Part shown: piece by piece, positions 9,682 to 20,523 of the stretch
How positions within the stretch are numbered: the first letter of the stretch is position 1
How the letters are laid out: the number at the start of each line of letters is the position of its first letter
Source of the DNA: Bombella favorum
Lineage (GTDB): Bacteria; Pseudomonadota; Alphaproteobacteria; Acetobacterales; Acetobacteraceae
DNA length: 64,000 nucleotides
Reading direction: 5' to 3'
NCBI RefSeq assembly: GCF_014048475.1
Contig: NZ_NWUS01000001.1
Span: forward strand, 62,001 to 126,000
Translations under genes and position numbers: made by a program
The notes under the pieces: generated by a model
Databases searched by the model: none
Told to the model about the DNA's origin: nothing
Seen by the model: the letters and a program-made list of their open reading frames with translations, nothing else

Positions 9682-10883
9682 CAGATGCGATCCTTTGAGG
9701 ATGACGTGGTTAGACGGGGGGTTGTTTCTATTGGAGAGGGATCAGGCGTAAAGGGGCCTGCCTCCACGCGATGGCGGGTTAGTGCCAGAACCATGCCAAT
9801 GGTCAAGGCTACGGAGAGGGCTGAACTCCCCCCGTAGGAAATAAAGGGCAGCGTCATACCTTTGGTGGGAATGAGGTGCAATGACGAACCCATATTGACG
9901 AAGGCCTGTAGGCCGAACCCGGTGATCAGCCCGCTTGCCGAAAGGATGATATAGGGCTTCTTCTCTTCCAAAAGGCGGTTGAGAGTGGAAAATACGAGTG
10001 CGGTAAATATAGCAATGATGAAGAGGCACATCACGAAGCCATATTCCTCACCCGCTACGGAAAAGACGAAGTCAGCATGTGCATCGGGCAACAGGTCTTT
10101 TACCCGGCCTTCACCCGGCCCCCGGCCTAGCAGACCACCATTGCCGAAGGCCCGCATGGAGGTATCAATCTGGTAATGATCCCCCACATCTGGGTGGAGA
10201 AAGCGTTGCACGCGGGAATGGACATGGTCGAACACTAAATAAGCCACCCCGAAGGCACCCAGAGCCGCCGAGACAAGCATCCCAAAAACAACGATGGGGA
10301 GGCCATCAATAAACAGCTGGGTGATGAACACCATGCTGATGACCGAAAGCATCCCGATATCCGGCTGTGCCTGAAGCAGAGCGGCAATGACGATATAGAC
10401 CCCGCAGGCTACTATCCTCCCCGGGAAACGCCACCCGTTGGAGAGCCGTAGGGTATGACGCAGGCTTAGCAGCAGCCCTGTTACAACGGCGAAGCAGGGT
10501 TTAAGAAACTCAGAGGGCTGGACAGACATCAGGGGTAGAGCGATCCAGCGTCTTGCCCCTTTGATCTCCATACCATGGACGAGTGTTAGGAAGGTGGCCC
10601 CCAGTGCTACGATCCCTCCCATGACGGCAATCCGACCAATCATGCGGGGGCTAAGCCGTGAGGTTATAACAACGACCGACCCGGCAAGGGTCAGAAAGAC
10701 CACCTGCTTGAGGATGAACATGTTCCGGGAGGCCCCGATGCGATGCGCCACGGCGGGGCTGGCAGCCAGCATAAGGATATATCCCAGCGCAATAAGGGCG
10801 CCGACACAGCTTAGGCTGACATGGTCGAGGCTACGCCACCATTGGGCCTTCTGGGAACTGTCGGTGCGGTCGGTGAGGGCCAT
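9681..10883 (-). CDS. ftsW: SEDS glycosyltransferase FtsW
   Basis: Polytopic peptidoglycan polymerase of the divisome, partner of FtsI. Seen: about ten hydrophobic segments, QPSEFLKPCFAV in the first half, the extracellular loop with GRGPGEGRVKDLLPDAHADF and EEYGF, and the C-terminal signature MTLPFISYGGSSALSVA. 400 residues. Start and stop overlap murD and murG respectively in TGATG/ATG junctions, which supports this start. Confidence 0.97.
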   Translation of the reverse strand: MALTDRTDSSQKAQWWRSLDHVSLSCVGALIALGYILMLAASPAVAHRIGASRNMFILKQVVFLTLAGSVVVITSRLSPRMIGRIAVMGGIVALGATFLTLVHGMEIKGARRWIALPLMSVQPSEFLKPCFAVVTGLLLSLRHTLRLSNGWRFPGRIVACGVYIVIAALLQAQPDIGMLSVISMVFITQLFIDGLPIVVFGMLVSAALGAFGVAYLVFDHVHSRVQRFLHPDVGDHYQIDTSMRAFGNGGLLGRGPGEGRVKDLLPDAHADFVFSVAGEEYGFVMCLFIIAIFTALVFSTLNRLLEEKKPYIILSASGLITGFGLQAFVNMGSSLHLIPTKGMTLPFISYGGSSALSVALTIGMVLALTRHRVEAGPFTPDPSPIETTPRLTTSSSKDRI

Positions 10884-12235
10884 CAGCAGGGTTCCTCCGC
10901 ACAGAGATGCCGGGCCAATGTCGCAAAGGTCGTGCCTCGTTCCTCGAAATTGCGGAACTGGTCAAAACTGGCACAGGCCGGGGAAAGCAAGATGGGTAGG
11001 GCCTCCTGCGCCTGGGCGAAGGCCCAGGCGGCACGGGTTGCCTGTTCCAGCGTTTCGCTGATCTCGAAGGGAACGCCATGTGCTGCCAGTGTATCGGCCA
11101 GCATTGGCGCATCCTGCCCAATAAGAAAGGCTCGGCGTATATGACCCAAAAGTGGTGCAAGGCTGGCTATGCCGCCTTCCTTGGCGGCGCCTCCAGCAAT
11201 CCACAGGCTTGCAGGAAAAGCGCGGAGCGCATGGAAGCTGGCCTCGGCGTTGGTGGCCTTACTGTCATTGATGAAGTTGATTCCATTAGCCTGAGCTACA
11301 AGCTGGAGGCGGTGGTCGAGCCCGGAAAAACTTTTGATCCCTTGGTTGATCTTCTCTTCCGGGAGACCCAGATGGCGGGCGATGGCTCGGCAGGTTTCGA
11401 TATTTTGGGCATTATGCTGCCCCGGTAGGAATGGTGCCTCTACCTCTGGCACGGCCTGCGTTATGGCAAGCGTCTGCACCGTAATATCCCGTGCCTCCAG
11501 TTGCTGGCGCAGGGCCTCCGCCCACGAGGCGTTTTCTCCCAGAATGGCAAGGTCGCCTTTGGTCATGTTGTCAAAAACATGCGCCTTGGCGTCCAGATAA
11601 CCTTGCATGGAGCCATGCCGGTCCAGATGATCCGGTGTCAGATTAAGCAGAGCAGAGGCGCAGGCGTGGTAGTTCTTCAGTCGTTCCAGCATGTAGGACG
11701 ACATTTCGATGACATAGACGCCATCATCGCCCAGAGGGGGCAGGGCAAGGGAGGCTGTGCCAAAATTGCCCCCGCAGCAGGCCGGAATACCCGCCTGTGT
11801 GAGGATATGGGTTAACAGGGCCGTGGTGGTGGATTTACCGTTTGTTCCCGTGATGGAGACAAACCGTGCTTGAGACCCTGCTTTGCGGACGACCTGCCAG
11901 AGTAGTTCTGCATCTGAGAGGATAGGCACATGTTGTGCTTGTGCCAGTAGAGCCGTGGGGTGTGGTTTGGGCAGGTGGTGAGGGATGCCGGGCGAGAGGA
12001 TCAGGGCCTCCATGCTTGTCAGGTCCGTAAGGGGGGCCAGAGTCAAGCGAGGGTGGGAGGCAAGGGGGGTGGGTAGCTCCGGCTTGTTGTCATCCCATGC
12101 CTGCACGGTTGCCCCCATGCTCAGCAGGGCTTGCACAACGGCAGCTCCATTGCGGCCCAGACCGCAGACAGCGTAACGCTGACCAGCCAGTAGAGTAGTT
12201 GGCCATGCTGTAGGAGAAAGGGATGAGGGTGTCAT
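10883..12235 (-). CDS. murD: UDP-N-acetylmuramoylalanine--D-glutamate ligase MurD
   Basis: Mur ligase that adds D-glutamate. Seen: [18 protein letters not shown] at the N-terminus, [19 protein letters not shown] (ATP loop), [43 protein letters not shown] and [17 protein letters not shown] in the C-terminal domain. 450 residues from ATG 12235, which overlaps the mraY stop; the frame is open for 19 more codons upstream inside mraY, an unlikely start. Confidence 0.98.
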   Translation of the reverse strand: MTPSSLSPTAWPTTLLAGQRYAVCGLGRNGAAVVQALLSMGATVQAWDDNKPELPTPLASHPRLTLAPLTDLTSMEALILSPGIPHHLPKPHPTALLAQAQHVPILSDAELLWQVVRKAGSQARFVSITGTNGKSTTTALLTHILTQAGIPACCGGNFGTASLALPPLGDDGVYVIEMSSYMLERLKNYHACASALLNLTPDHLDRHGSMQGYLDAKAHVFDNMTKGDLAILGENASWAEALRQQLEARDITVQTLAITQAVPEVEAPFLPGQHNAQNIETCRAIARHLGLPEEKINQGIKSFSGLDHRLQLVAQANGINFINDSKATNAEASFHALRAFPASLWIAGGAAKEGGIASLAPLLGHIRRAFLIGQDAPMLADTLAAHGVPFEISETLEQATRAAWAFAQAQEALPILLSPACASFDQFRNFEERGTTFATLARHLCAEEPC

Positions 12236-13326
12236 CAGCGTAGCTTCAGTGTGGCGAGACCACACAGCCCCAGAATGATGGCGATGATCCAAAAGCGGAC
12301 GACGATCTTCGGCTCCTGCCAGCCTTTCTTCTCAAAATGGTGATGCAGGGGAGCCATGAGGAAGATGCGTTTCCCCGTGCGGCGGAACCAGAAAACCTGA
12401 ATGATGACAGAGATGGTTTCCACCACAAACAGCCCGCCAACGAGGCAGAGGACTAGCTCGTGCTTTACAGCAACGGCCACGGCCCCCAGAGCCCCACCGA
12501 GTGCCAGAGAGCCCGTATCCCCCATGAAAACTTCAGCCGGTGGGGCGTTGAACCAGAGGAAGCCTAACCCGGCCCCAATCAAGGCGGCGCAGAAGATGCT
12601 CAGTTCCCCAGTGCCGGGAACATGATGGAGCTGGAGGTAATCCGCAAAGACATGGTTACCGACCAGATAGGCGATTAGAGCGAAGACCAAGGCTGCGATG
12701 ATGGAGGGAACTGTGGCCAGTCCGTCCAGCCCGTCCGTCAGATTCACGGCATTGCCGAAACCAGTGATCGTGACCATCGCAAAGAGTGGGAAGATATAGC
12801 CAAGATGGAGAACGAAGGTCTTGGCGAAAGGGAAGGCAACAGCATTGCGTAGGTCGGGTGGTGTCAGGGCTTCCATTGCGATACCGGCGAGGCAAGAGAT
12901 CAGAAACTCGCCTCCTAGTCGGACTTTTTTGGAAACGCCCTTACTATTACCCTTGGCCAGCTTGAGATAGTCATCTGCAAAGCCAATGGCTCCGAACCCT
13001 AACGTCGTAAGCAGCACAGCCCAGACAAACCCGTCATACAGATCAGCCCAGAGCAAGGTAGAACAGGCTAGAGAGAAAAGGATGAGGCCGCCACCCATAG
13101 TGGGGGTACCAGCTTTTTCTAGTATGTGTCGCTCCGGTCCGAGGGCACGGATGGGCTGCCCCTGCCGCTGGATGCGCTTAAGCTGGGCAATGAAGGGCTT
13201 GCCGAGCAGCAGGGAGATCACCAGTGCCGTTAGGCAGGCGCACCCGGCTCGGAAGGTCATGTAATGCAGCAGATTGAGCAGGCCGCCATGGGAGGAAGAG
13301 GGTGCAGCAAGAAGGTTGAAGAGCAT
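12235..13326 (-). CDS. mraY: Phospho-N-acetylmuramoyl-pentapeptide transferase MraY
   Basis: Integral membrane enzyme that makes lipid I. Seen: ten hydrophobic segments, [12 protein letters not shown], the catalytic aspartate pair [46 protein letters not shown] and the C-terminal [15 protein letters not shown]. 363 residues, typical. The start overlaps the murF stop as TGATG. The aspartates and the HHH motif are all present. Confidence 0.98.
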   Translation of the reverse strand: MLFNLLAAPSSSHGGLLNLLHYMTFRAGCACLTALVISLLLGKPFIAQLKRIQRQGQPIRALGPERHILEKAGTPTMGGGLILFSLACSTLLWADLYDGFVWAVLLTTLGFGAIGFADDYLKLAKGNSKGVSKKVRLGGEFLISCLAGIAMEALTPPDLRNAVAFPFAKTFVLHLGYIFPLFAMVTITGFGNAVNLTDGLDGLATVPSIIAALVFALIAYLVGNHVFADYLQLHHVPGTGELSIFCAALIGAGLGFLWFNAPPAEVFMGDTGSLALGGALGAVAVAVKHELVLCLVGGLFVVETISVIIQVFWFRRTGKRIFLMAPLHHHFEKKGWQEPKIVVRFWIIAIILGLCGLATLKLR

Positions 13327-14741
13327 CAGGCGGACTCTGGGGCGTGGGGTGTTGCAGGTACAGGCTGCTCCAGCAGCGCAATGAGGGCACGCATATTACT
13401 GCCCAGACTTCCCTTTACGAGCAGCACATCCCCGTCTTGCAGGGCGGGTTGCAGTAAGGAGGCAAGCTGGGCTGAAGTTTCAGCATATCCCCCCTGTAGG
13501 GAAGGAGGAAGGGCCTCGTAAAGGGATTTCATATGCGAACCACAGCAGAATGTTAGAATATTATGCTTTGTTAATGGCTCAGAGAGGGCGCGGTGCTCGG
13601 CATCGGCAAATTGGCCTAGTTCTCTTATGTCGCCCAAAGCAGCAAGATGTCGTCCGGCTGGCATGAGGGCTAGCGTTTCTATGGCGGCGCAGATGCTTGG
13701 GCCAGAGGCGTTATAGCTTTCATCCAGCAGTGTGACATTGCCAGGTAACAGGCGTTGCTGGCCTCGTCCGGCCTCGGGGAGGAAATGGCGCAAAGCATCG
13801 GCACCTGCCGCTGGGGAGAGGCCCAGTGCAGCGATGACGCCAAGAGCCAGAGCTGCATTGCGGGCCAGATGCGGGCCGGGGGGCTTGAGCTCCACATAGA
13901 CTTCCCCTTGTGGCGTAAGAAGACGGAAATGACTGCCTTCTGCCGTACAGGCGAGGTCTGTTATCTGAACAATAGCCTGCTCTGTCATGCCTATCTGCCA
14001 GAGGGGTGTGCTAGCAGGCAGAGCGTCTTTCAGGCGGGTAAGGCCCTGTGATTGTTCCGGGCAGAGGGCAATGCCAGAGGCGGGCAGAGCGGCAAATAGG
14101 GCAGCTTTTTCTTTCGCAATGGCGTCTATGCTGCCCATATGGCCTAGATGGGCGTTACCGATGGTAGAAATAACGCTGATATCCGGCCGTATCTGAGCGG
14201 CCAGTGGGGCGATCTCACCGGGGTGGTTCATGCCCACTTCACTGATGCAGAAGCTAGCTTCTTTTGGCAGGCGGGCGAGTGTTAGAGGCACGCCCCAATG
14301 GTTATTGAAGGACGCTACGGAGGCATGAACCTGCCCGTAAGGTACAAGGGCCGTGGCGAGCATGTTCTTGGTGGTTGTTTTGCCCACACTACCCGTGATG
14401 GCGATGACTTTGCCGGTGAACTGGCTACGTCTGTACCGCCCCAAGTCTTCCAGTGCCCGCATGGTGTCATCGACTTGTAGCAGGCGGGGGTCATCTGTCA
14501 GACCTACCTCAGAAACGGCGGTTTTATCATGGGCCATCACGCAGCTGGCTCCAGCCTCTAGTGCCTGCTTCAGGTAGCGATGTCCGTCCGAATTATGGCC
14601 GATCAGAGCAATGAAAAGATCGCCGGGCTGTAGAGTTCGTGTATCGATACAGACACCATGCACTTTCACCTCACCGGGAAGCTGGCCCCGTGTGGCGTCA
14701 CGAAGCTCTTGGCTGGTCCAGAGGACAGGGCTGGCGGGCAT
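13326..14741 (-). CDS. murF: UDP-MurNAc-tripeptide--D-Ala-D-Ala ligase MurF
   Basis: Adds the D-Ala-D-Ala dipeptide to complete the UDP-MurNAc pentapeptide. Seen: [17 protein letters not shown] (UDP-binding domain), [19 protein letters not shown] (ATP loop), [38 protein letters not shown] and [16 protein letters not shown] in the C-terminal domain. 471 residues. Start and stop both overlap neighbours (murE stop, mraY start). Confidence 0.98.
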   Translation of the reverse strand: MPASPVLWTSQELRDATRGQLPGEVKVHGVCIDTRTLQPGDLFIALIGHNSDGHRYLKQALEAGASCVMAHDKTAVSEVGLTDDPRLLQVDDTMRALEDLGRYRRSQFTGKVIAITGSVGKTTTKNMLATALVPYGQVHASVASFNNHWGVPLTLARLPKEASFCISEVGMNHPGEIAPLAAQIRPDISVISTIGNAHLGHMGSIDAIAKEKAALFAALPASGIALCPEQSQGLTRLKDALPASTPLWQIGMTEQAIVQITDLACTAEGSHFRLLTPQGEVYVELKPPGPHLARNAALALGVIAALGLSPAAGADALRHFLPEAGRGQQRLLPGNVTLLDESYNASGPSICAAIETLALMPAGRHLAALGDIRELGQFADAEHRALSEPLTKHNILTFCCGSHMKSLYEALPPSLQGGYAETSAQLASLLQPALQDGDVLLVKGSLGSNMRALIALLEQPVPATPHAPESA

Positions 14742-16228
14742 CAGACAAGCTCCTTTGCGAGGGTAGCGGTGAGGGTGCGGTCATCAAAGGGATGTGTCTC
14801 CCCTTTGATGATCTGGCCGGTTTCATGACCTTTTCCAGCGATGAGGAGAACATCGCCTTCTTTTAGTCCAGCAAGGGCGGTCTGGATGGCTTGTTTACGG
14901 TCGCCGATCTCTTTTGCCTGCGGGGCCGTGGCGAGGATTTCGGCCCGGATGGTGGCGGGCTCTTCGCTGCGGGGATTGTCATCGGTGATGATGACTTCAT
15001 CAGCAAGATGGGCGGCAATTTGCCCCATGAGAGGGCGCTTGCCTTTGTCACGGTCTCCGCCCGCCCCAAAGACGACAATCAACCGCCCACTGGCATGAGG
15101 GCGCAGGCTGAGTAGGACATGTTCCAGCGCATCGGGCGTGTGGGCATAATCCACATAGGCGCAGGCACCGTTTGTCAGGTGGGCAACAGGCTCACAACGA
15201 CCGGGCACGCCTTTCAGCTGTGGCAGAAGGTTGATGATGGCTTCAGCCTCTTTGTCATTATCCCAGCAGAGGGCCGCTGCCAGCAGGGCATTTTCCGCCT
15301 GAAAACGGCCCGGTAGCGGGAAATGTAGCGAAGGTAAGGTATGGCCATGTAGCTGAAGTGTTAGATCCATGCCCTGTGGGGTCGGGATGGCTTCAACAAT
15401 GCGGATAGTCTTTCCTGTTGTACCGACCGTGCGAAGGTTCAGTTTCCGGCGTGTGGCAATCTCGCAGAGGGCTTGATAGCTTTCGCTATCCATATCGCTA
15501 TTGACGACAGCCCGGCCCCCTTCTGGCAGTAGTTTTTCAAATAAATGCAACTTGGCGTGCCGGTAGGCTTCCAGCGTGTGGTGATAGTCCAGATGGTCCC
15601 GTGTGAGGTTGGAGAACGCCGCTGCCGTGATGGCAACACCATCCAGCCGGTGTTGTTGAAGCCCATGTGAAGAGGCTTCTAGTGCTACATGATTGACGCC
15701 ATGAGCCTTGAGGGCGGCAAGCGTGTTGGCAAGAGTAACGGCATCTGGTGTGGTTAGGGAGGGCAGAGGGGGAAGGCTGACATCACTAATGAGCCCCAGA
15801 GTGCCGAGGCTGGCAGCCTTTTCATGGCGTAGCTGATGGAGTTGGCGGAGAAAATCTGCCGTGCTGCTTTTGCCGTTGGTACCGGTAATGGCAGCAATGT
15901 GCTCCGGCTGCGGGCCAGCTAGAAGAGCCGCAGAGCGAGCTAGAAAACGGGCCGGGTCGGGCAGTGTGATGATGAGGGCTGTATGACCGTTTTCCGTTTG
16001 CGCCGGCGGATAGTGATGGCCTGCCTCTTCGGCCTGTACGATCGCAGAAGCACCTTGGGCAATGGCTAGGGGGATGAAGTGGCGTCCATCCTGCTTCATG
16101 CCTTTTAGAGCTACAAAAATGCAGCCTTTTCCTACGTTCCGACTATCAGCTGTGATGCTGGAAATTTCCGGGTCGTGAAGGAGGGGTGAGGTAAGACCGT
16201 GGTGCTGGAGCAGGGAGGAGAGTTTCAT
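14741..16228 (-). CDS. murE: UDP-MurNAc-tripeptide synthetase MurE, meso-DAP type
   Basis: Adds the third stem-peptide residue. Seen: [38 protein letters not shown] (ATP loop), ASSHGLQQHRLDGV, LTRDHLDYHHTLEAY, VDYAHTPDALEHVL, FGAGGDRDKGKRPLMG and DDNPRSEEP. The DNPR tetrapeptide is the family signature for meso-diaminopimelate rather than lysine, so the cell wall is DAP-type. 495 residues from ATG 16228; the upstream 44 codons run into the ftsI end and are unlikely to be translated. Confidence 0.97.
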   Translation of the reverse strand: MKLSSLLQHHGLTSPLLHDPEISSITADSRNVGKGCIFVALKGMKQDGRHFIPLAIAQGASAIVQAEEAGHHYPPAQTENGHTALIITLPDPARFLARSAALLAGPQPEHIAAITGTNGKSSTADFLRQLHQLRHEKAASLGTLGLISDVSLPPLPSLTTPDAVTLANTLAALKAHGVNHVALEASSHGLQQHRLDGVAITAAAFSNLTRDHLDYHHTLEAYRHAKLHLFEKLLPEGGRAVVNSDMDSESYQALCEIATRRKLNLRTVGTTGKTIRIVEAIPTPQGMDLTLQLHGHTLPSLHFPLPGRFQAENALLAAALCWDNDKEAEAIINLLPQLKGVPGRCEPVAHLTNGACAYVDYAHTPDALEHVLLSLRPHASGRLIVVFGAGGDRDKGKRPLMGQIAAHLADEVIITDDNPRSEEPATIRAEILATAPQAKEIGDRKQAIQTALAGLKEGDVLLIAGKGHETGQIIKGETHPFDDRTLTATLAKELV

Positions 16229-16268
16229 GGGGGTGCCTTCATGATGGGGGCAGTAATGGAATTCTGGT

Positions 16269-18227
16269 TTAGTGCGTATGTTTGGCGCTATGTTTGGCTG
16301 CCAGACGGTTGACTGTGGCCGCTCCCGGATCATTCCCGGGGCCAAGTGGATGACGGACACCAGGTGGCACCGGTGGCGTCAACGATAAGGCGAGTTGGTC
16401 ATCAATCTGCTGGGCTTTGTCTGGCTCCAGCGGGAAGAGCCCCAGCATGGGGGCTGTGCGTGTCACAATGCGGGAGAAGGTAGGGGCGGCAATCCAGCCT
16501 GCCGTTGTCCAGCCGTGCGTTTCTGCCGTGCCCTGCGGGGCATCCAGCATGACATAAAGGGCATATTTAGGGTTGTTCATGGGGAACATGCCCGTAAAGG
16601 CTGTAATGTTGACGTGCTTTAGATAGCCCCCATGTGCGCCGATCTTCTCTGCCGTACCGGTCTTCCCACCAACAAGATAGCCAGGACTTTCGGCCTTCTT
16701 ACCGATTCCCTTGGTTACTACGAGACGGAGAATACGGCGGAGAAGTTCGGAGTTCTTGGCAGAAATCAGGTGCGGCCCTTTCTGATCCTCGGCCATGACG
16801 ACATCATCATTGAGATGATCATGAGCCAGCAGTGTAGGTGTGACGAGATACCCCCCATTGCCGGTACAGGCCGTACCCCTGACAATGGCTAGCGGAGATT
16901 CCGCCACGCCGTGACCGAAGCCGACCGTCATGACTGTGGTCTCTCCCCAGTTTTTGAGAGACGGCACCAGAGGCCGCCCCGCCTCGGGAAGTTCAACCGG
17001 CACACGGTCCAGAAAGCCCATGTTTTTTAGCCAGTCATGTTGGCGGTCTCGCCCCACATCCAACGCAATATGGGCGGAAGCCGGGTTGGAGGAATAAGCC
17101 ATAACGGAAGGTAGAGCCAACCATGGGGCGAAATGGTCCGTTTTAAGGTCGGAGATCGTGAATCGGCCAACATGGATGGGAATAGTGGAGAATTGGTCCC
17201 AAGGATGGGCCACGCCGAGTTCCAGAGCCATGGCGGCTGTTTGAAGTTTGAAGGTGGATCCCGGTTCATACATGCCTGTTACGGCCCGATTGAAGCGGGC
17301 ATCGTCTGCGGCATGGGCGAAGTCGTTGGCGTCATAATCCGGGAGGCTGACCATGGCTAGTATTTCCCCGGTATGGACATCCATCAGAATGGCCGAGGCA
17401 CCAATAGCCCGGAAACGCAGCTTTGCTTCATTGAGCTCATCCCGGACGGCCGCCTGCACCCGGGCATCAATGGAAAGACGGAGCGGTGTATGGTTTGCTA
17501 GCAGACGTTGATTGAAGAACTTCTCGACCCCAGCAATGCCGTGATTGTCGATATCCACACTGCCGAGAATCTGGGCGGCAACATTCCCTAGTGGATAGTG
17601 ACGTTGTTCGCCATTTTCAAAATAGATGCCGGGGATTCCCAGATTATTGATAGCCAGTTCATCCGTTGGGGCGATGTTGCGGGCCAGATAGACGAATTGT
17701 TTTTTCTGCTTCAGGCGGCGGGCCGTTTCTGCCACGTTGAGGTTGGGTAGGATCGTCCGGAGTTTTTTGGCAACGTCCTCCGGCTCAATGATCTCCATGG
17801 GGTTGGCATAGACCTGCACGACAGGGAGCGAGAGCGCCAGCGGTTGCCCGTTGCGGTCTACGATGCTGGCACGTTTGATATCAGGGAGAACGAACCCATT
17901 GCCCGCCATGGCTTTGGGGTCCGGGTGGGGGATTTCCGGTATTGTGTTGCCAATCTGGTTAGGCAAAGGGGCCATGGGGGCCAGAATGGTCGCAAAAAGT
18001 GCCTTTATGGCAACGCCACCATAGAGAAACAGAAATCCCATGCCGAGATAGACCAGCCTATTACGGCTTTTCTCTAGCCAGCTCATGGGGTTCTGCCTGT
18101 ATTCAAGCCACCAGTTTTTGATACGACCTAGTAAAGATGGCTTCCTCGCCGGCCCATCTTTATGGTCCGGTCCAGGTCTATTGGTCTTGTGGGACGGTCT
18201 GGATGCCATAGGGCGTAGGCTCGGCAT
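16269..18227 (-). CDS. ftsI: Peptidoglycan DD-transpeptidase FtsI (PBP3)
   Basis: Divisome penicillin-binding protein that cross-links septal peptidoglycan. Seen: a basic 50-residue cytoplasmic tail, one membrane anchor at about residues 58-82, the PBP dimerisation domain beginning SIVDRNGQPLALSLPVV, then the transpeptidase domain with STFK at about 324-327 (catalytic serine), SSN at about 379-381, and GGKTGTAEK (KTG motif). 652 residues, slightly long because of the tails. ATG 18227 is used; ATG 18209 is an alternative. It lies 41 bp after ftsL and 40 bp before murE. Confidence 0.97.
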   Translation of the reverse strand: MPSLRPMASRPSHKTNRPGPDHKDGPARKPSLLGRIKNWWLEYRQNPMSWLEKSRNRLVYLGMGFLFLYGGVAIKALFATILAPMAPLPNQIGNTIPEIPHPDPKAMAGNGFVLPDIKRASIVDRNGQPLALSLPVVQVYANPMEIIEPEDVAKKLRTILPNLNVAETARRLKQKKQFVYLARNIAPTDELAINNLGIPGIYFENGEQRHYPLGNVAAQILGSVDIDNHGIAGVEKFFNQRLLANHTPLRLSIDARVQAAVRDELNEAKLRFRAIGASAILMDVHTGEILAMVSLPDYDANDFAHAADDARFNRAVTGMYEPGSTFKLQTAAMALELGVAHPWDQFSTIPIHVGRFTISDLKTDHFAPWLALPSVMAYSSNPASAHIALDVGRDRQHDWLKNMGFLDRVPVELPEAGRPLVPSLKNWGETTVMTVGFGHGVAESPLAIVRGTACTGNGGYLVTPTLLAHDHLNDDVVMAEDQKGPHLISAKNSELLRRILRLVVTKGIGKKAESPGYLVGGKTGTAEKIGAHGGYLKHVNITAFTGMFPMNNPKYALYVMLDAPQGTAETHGWTTAGWIAAPTFSRIVTRTAPMLGLFPLEPDKAQQIDDQLALSLTPPVPPGVRHPLGPGNDPGAATVNRLAAKHSAKHTH

Positions 18228-18268
18228 AAGGAAGGATTAAACGTAGGCGAGGGCCGCCAAAGGGCCGA

Positions 18269-19045
18269 TCAGTCCGCTAGAGGGACAGGCGGAGGCAGCG
18301 GGGCGGGCTCGTTCGCAGGGGCCGAAGCCGTGCGGATTCCACTCATATGGCTGCGCTTTGCGGCCTGGTGGGCAGGCAGGTGCCAAGCCACATCCTCTGT
18401 TGGCTCGTTGTGCGGATGGTCAGGTGCCGGGTGGGGCTTCCGATGGTTTGGAAGGGCCGTAGTATCCGCAGTGCCATGCAGGTGATGCCGGGGCAGGGTG
18501 CCGCTATCCTGGGCGCTGAGCAGTGCTAGACTCCGCTCTAGCTGGCGGTCCGCTTCACCTGCATCATCCTTGCGAGCATGGAGATGCGCAATCTTGCGTT
18601 CCAGATGGTCGGCACTAGCCGTAGTCTCCCGCAGAGAGTGCGGTGCAGCAGCCTGCACCATTGCGGCGGCACTCGCCTGATGGGCTGGGGCTGTGAGGGC
18701 TGCTAGCTCCTTCTGGGCTTGGCCTTTGCCCGGTGTCATGGGGATGATGCGGTGATCAATAGCCGGAAGGCGTTTCCGCAGGTCTGTCAGCTGCACGAAC
18801 TGTGTGGGGTCGACCTGGCTCATTTCCGGTAGAACCCGCTGTGCCAGAGCGTTAAGGCGGTCTGGCTGGTTCAGCAGAGCCCATTGTGTGCGCAGGATGG
18901 CTGTCTGCTGCTGGATACGACGTGTATCCTCAATGGTTTTTCTGATTTCCTGATTCAGCACGAGAGTTTCGTGTTTCTTCGTATAAAGGAAGAGGCCAGA
19001 ACCAGCCGCCATAGCGGCACAGAGCAGGGTGACAAAACGAATCAT
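18269..19045 (-). CDS. ftsL: FtsL-like divisome protein with long C-terminal extension
   Basis: Position between rsmH and ftsI and the N-terminal half mark this as FtsL: a membrane segment at about residues 3-21 ([19 protein letters not shown]), then a predicted coiled coil and the pattern [20 protein letters not shown] typical of FtsL. FtsL is usually about 90-130 residues, but this protein has 258. The extra 150 residues are rich in Ala, His and Pro and end in [13 protein letters not shown] recognise no domain in them. The ATG overlaps the rsmH stop as ATGA. The role in the FtsQLB-FtsI link is inferred from family and context. Confidence 0.85.
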   Translation of the reverse strand: MIRFVTLLCAAMAAGSGLFLYTKKHETLVLNQEIRKTIEDTRRIQQQTAILRTQWALLNQPDRLNALAQRVLPEMSQVDPTQFVQLTDLRKRLPAIDHRIIPMTPGKGQAQKELAALTAPAHQASAAAMVQAAAPHSLRETTASADHLERKIAHLHARKDDAGEADRQLERSLALLSAQDSGTLPRHHLHGTADTTALPNHRKPHPAPDHPHNEPTEDVAWHLPAHQAAKRSHMSGIRTASAPANEPAPLPPPVPLAD

Positions 19046-20016
19046 GCGGAAGCTCCATGAACGGGAAGGCGTCGCAGGGCACGCAGGCGTGCACTGCGGG
19101 AGCGGGGGTTAAGGTTCAGTTCGTGATCAGTCGGCGTGCGTGGCCGTGTGTGCAGGAGTTCAAAAGACGGAGCTTCTGTCTGCTGCATGGAAAGGGGAGT
19201 ATGGCGGGAGGGGCCAGCTGTACGGCCAGCTAGCCGGGCAAGGGCCCGTTTTGTCATCCGGTCTTCCAAGGAATGGAAGGTCACGATGCAGAAGACACCT
19301 CCCGGCGCAAGAAGTTCTGGTGCAGCGTTGAGCGTCCGTTCTAACTCGCCGAGTTCATCATTCACGGCGATGCGGAGGGCCTGAAAGCTGCGTGTGGCTG
19401 GGTCAAAATTAGGTCGCTCTTTCGGTACGGCCTTACGGATGATCTCAGCAAGTTGTCCCGTGGTTTGGATTGGGCCGCTCTGGCGAGCATCGACGATGGC
19501 CCGAGCAACACGGCGGGAGCGGCGTTCTTCCCCATAGTGATAGAGGATATCGGCCAGCACACCTTCTTTTTCGCCATTGACGATATCTGCTGCACTTTGG
19601 CCGTCAATGCTCATGCGCATATCTAGTGGCCCATCATGGCGGAAGGAGAACCCACGGTCTTCCTGATCCAGCTGGAAGGAGGAAACGCCGAGGTCCAGCA
19701 CGATACCATTGAGCGGGCCGACATGGCCGACCAGTTCTTTCATGGCACTGAATGTACCCTGGTGAAGGTGTAGTCGCCCCTCGGAGGCTGCTACCAGTGG
19801 CTGCCCACGTTTGATGGCATCAGGGTCACGGTCAATAGCATGGACGGTGCAGTTCGCCGCACGAAGCAGGGCACGGCTATAGCCACCACCGCCGAATGTA
19901 CCATCCAGATACACACCGCCATCCTGCGGGTTCAGGCTCTCCAGCACTTCCGGTAGCATGACTGGGAAATGACCCTCCTGCCGCATTTCTTCAGCAATTT
20001 GGTAGGCGTAGGTCAT
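19042..20016 (-). CDS. rsmH: 16S rRNA m4C1402 methyltransferase RsmH (MraW)
   Basis: SAM-dependent N4-methyltransferase acting on C1402 in the ribosomal P site. Seen: [27 protein letters not shown] (SAM motif I), [56 protein letters not shown] and [12 protein letters not shown]. 324 residues, normal. The ATG overlaps the mraZ stop as ATGA. Confidence 0.98.
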   Translation of the reverse strand: MTYAYQIAEEMRQEGHFPVMLPEVLESLNPQDGGVYLDGTFGGGGYSRALLRAANCTVHAIDRDPDAIKRGQPLVAASEGRLHLHQGTFSAMKELVGHVGPLNGIVLDLGVSSFQLDQEDRGFSFRHDGPLDMRMSIDGQSAADIVNGEKEGVLADILYHYGEERRSRRVARAIVDARQSGPIQTTGQLAEIIRKAVPKERPNFDPATRSFQALRIAVNDELGELERTLNAAPELLAPGGVFCIVTFHSLEDRMTKRALARLAGRTAGPSRHTPLSMQQTEAPSFELLHTRPRTPTDHELNLNPRSRSARLRALRRLPVHGASA

Positions 20017-20492
20017 AGTGCTGTTCTTTCTCTGGTCTCGGCGTGCTGCTTACGGTGGCCGAGTTCCCGCGTGCGGCTGCGGGCCTGTTTCCGGCGCTCC
20101 TCTGCGAGAGTGGGGTTCCATATCTGGAAGACACGGCCCAGCCCCATGAAGCTGACATCGTCCTCCAATCCGGCATGTTCTTTCAGTGCTTTTGGTAGGC
20201 TGACCCGTCCTTCTTTGTCGCAGTCCAGCGGATAGGCATCAGCGTAGAGGCTGGTGGCCAGATCATCATGATCTGCCGAGAAAGGGTCATATTCATCAAG
20301 AGCACCAGAAAAGGCGAAGAAGGCGGAGGCGGACCAGCCTTCCAGACAATCATGGAGGTGGGACGGCCTGATGATCATTAAGGCCTCACCCGGCCGTGCT
20401 TGCTCACGCAGAACGGCACGGAAAGGGGAAGGAATGGAAATGCGTCCTTTGGCATCCACACGGCTGGCATGGGTTCCGAGAAACATGGTCAT
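20013..20492 (-). CDS. mraZ: Transcriptional regulator MraZ
   Basis: First gene of the dcw operon; in E. coli MraZ is a DNA-binding repressor of its own operon. Seen: two AbrB-like swapped-hairpin domains, [19 protein letters not shown] with FRAVL, and [23 protein letters not shown] with [15 protein letters not shown]. 159 residues; ATG 20492, with a second ATG two codons later, both close to normal MraZ N-termini. A GGGAGGGG tract lies 14 bp upstream, somewhat far. Four TGGGR boxes in 10-bp phase lie upstream, so autoregulation is likely. Confidence 0.95.
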   Translation of the reverse strand: MTMFLGTHASRVDAKGRISIPSPFRAVLREQARPGEALMIIRPSHLHDCLEGWSASAFFAFSGALDEYDPFSADHDDLATSLYADAYPLDCDKEGRVSLPKALKEHAGLEDDVSFMGLGRVFQIWNPTLAEERRKQARSRTRELGHRKQHAETRERTAL

Positions 20493-20523
20493 GGTCTGAA
20501 ACGTTTCCCCTCCCTGTCTGTCA

